Source: Mesorhizobium loti
GTDB taxonomy: Bacteria; Pseudomonadota; Alphaproteobacteria; Rhizobiales; Rhizobiaceae
Assembly: GCF_013170705.1 (NCBI RefSeq)
Contig: NZ_CP033334.1
Span: forward strand, 3,387,501 to 3,451,500
DNA: 64,000 nucleotides
Reading direction: 5' to 3'
Of the stretch, positions 63,345 to 64,000 are shown one piece after another; the first letter of the stretch is position 1; each line of letters begins with the position of its first letter. The position numbers were made by a program, and so were the translations under genes. A model generated the notes under the pieces. It saw nothing but the letters and a program-made list of their open reading frames with translations. It made no database searches and was not told the DNA's origin.

Positions 63345-63838
63345 GCCGCGGTCCTCCGGTCGGCCTTGGCAAGTTGCTCCTGAGCTTCCAGGACGGCCTC
63401 AACGATGCCGCCATAGGCCGCGCAGCGGCATATGTTGCCGCTCAGCCCCTCGCGGATGCGTTCGGGATCGTCCCCGGCCTGTCCTTCGGCGATCAGGCCG
63501 AGCGTGCTCATGATCTGGCCCGGTGTGCAGAAACCGCACTGGAAGCCGTCATGGGCGATGAAGGCGGCCTGCACCGGATGCAGCTCCTCGCCACGGGCGA
63601 CGCCCTCGATGGTCAAGACATTGGCGCCGTCATGGCTGACCGCCAGCGCCAGGCAGGAGTTGATGCGATTGCCGTCGACCAGCACCGTGCAGGCGCCGCA
63701 CTGGCCGCGGTCGCAGCCCTTCTTGGTGCCGGTGAGGTCAAGCCGCTCGCGGAGGAGGTCGAGCAGGGTTACGCGCGGATCGACTTCCAGTTCGTGTCGG
63801 TGTCCGTTGATGGTAAGCGTGATGGGAAGACTGGTCAT
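63341..63838 (-). CDS. 2Fe-2S subunit of molybdenum hydroxylase (copy B)
   Basis: A 165-residue small subunit starting at ATG 63838: GCDRGQCGACTVLVDG, FQCGFCTPGQIMS and CRCAAYGGIVEAVLE mark the two 2Fe-2S domains. It is close to copy A in length and motif spacing. First gene of operon B. The 162 bp from 63839 to 64000 should hold the promoter; I see no gene there and no confident -35/-10 pair. Confidence 0.93.
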   Translation of the reverse strand: MTSLPITLTINGHRHELEVDPRVTLLDLLRERLDLTGTKKGCDRGQCGACTVLVDGNRINSCLALAVSHDGANVLTIEGVARGEELHPVQAAFIAHDGFQCGFCTPGQIMSTLGLIAEGQAGDDPERIREGLSGNICRCAAYGGIVEAVLEAQEQLAKADRRTAA

Positions 63839-64000
63839 GGGCGTCTGGCTCCAGTTTGCTTGACGCGGATGGGAGGTGAACTGGTGCCTTGCCGGAGAAC
63901 GGCAAGGTAAATTCTTGGTCAGGTGTTGGAGGAAGTGACAGCGGATCTCCGGGGAGACAGGCGGGCAGGGGAGATGTCGGCTTGCAGGTTCGAAAGGCGT

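Overview
The window looks like chromosome of a Mesorhizobium-type alphaproteobacterium (Rhizobiales). Coding density is high and coding strands are GC-rich. Three small secreted proteins carry the AGSDHF signature of DUF680, a family known almost only from Mesorhizobium. DUF1127 and DUF2934 small proteins, an HWE histidine kinase, minCDE with a CtrA-type box, EcfG-type general-stress promoters and RIME-like intergenic palindromes also fit. I saw no rRNA, tRNA, CRISPR array, transposase or prophage.

Layout. 0-8 kb: a partial acyl-CoA synthetase, two LysR regulators, two short-chain dehydrogenases with a tautomerase, and a DUF1127-NmrA pair. 7.1-16 kb: a KamA-like lysine 2,3-aminomutase converges on a tight minus-strand operon of a Pls/PosA-type NRPS, a GNAT acetyltransferase and a 4'-phosphopantetheinyl transferase, followed by two AraC regulators. 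Together these suggest synthesis of a cationic (beta-)lysine oligomer or polymer. 16-21 kb: small secreted proteins (one with a duplicated cysteine motif, three DUF680), an exported metallo-beta-lactamase-fold hydrolase, a TPR protein, DoxX and a DUF2934 gene. 21-26 kb: a general-stress region with an HWE kinase and single-domain receiver, and a YqjD/YqjE-like envelope operon. Both have good EcfG promoters. 26.4-28.6 kb: an AT-rich insertion with a solo OLD-type ATPase-Toprim protein, probably anti-phage, and a small lipoprotein.

28.9-33.9 kb: minCDE behind a direct-repeat CtrA box, then a two-component system divergent from a Spy/CpxP-like periplasmic protein. 34.5-41 kb: a full RND efflux operon (adaptor, pump, NodT-type outer-membrane factor) and a NarL-type regulator. 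41.8-48.7 kb: a type I secretion locus in which a 1173-residue signal-less repeat protein, with four near-identical 372-bp repeats each holding an EF-hand-like loop, precedes its ABC exporter and HlyD adaptor. 48.9-56 kb: an Asp/Asn beta-hydroxylase, an EamA exporter, an outer-membrane barrel protein, an NfeD-slipin pair, and a LysR/quinone-oxidoreductase divergent pair, with two RIME-like elements. 56.2-63.8 kb: two tandem, diverged copies of a three-gene molybdenum hydroxylase operon of the PaoABC type.

Functions are assigned from motifs and recalled family features. Starts were chosen from Shine-Dalgarno spacing and promoter position, and the uncertain ones are noted in each entry.
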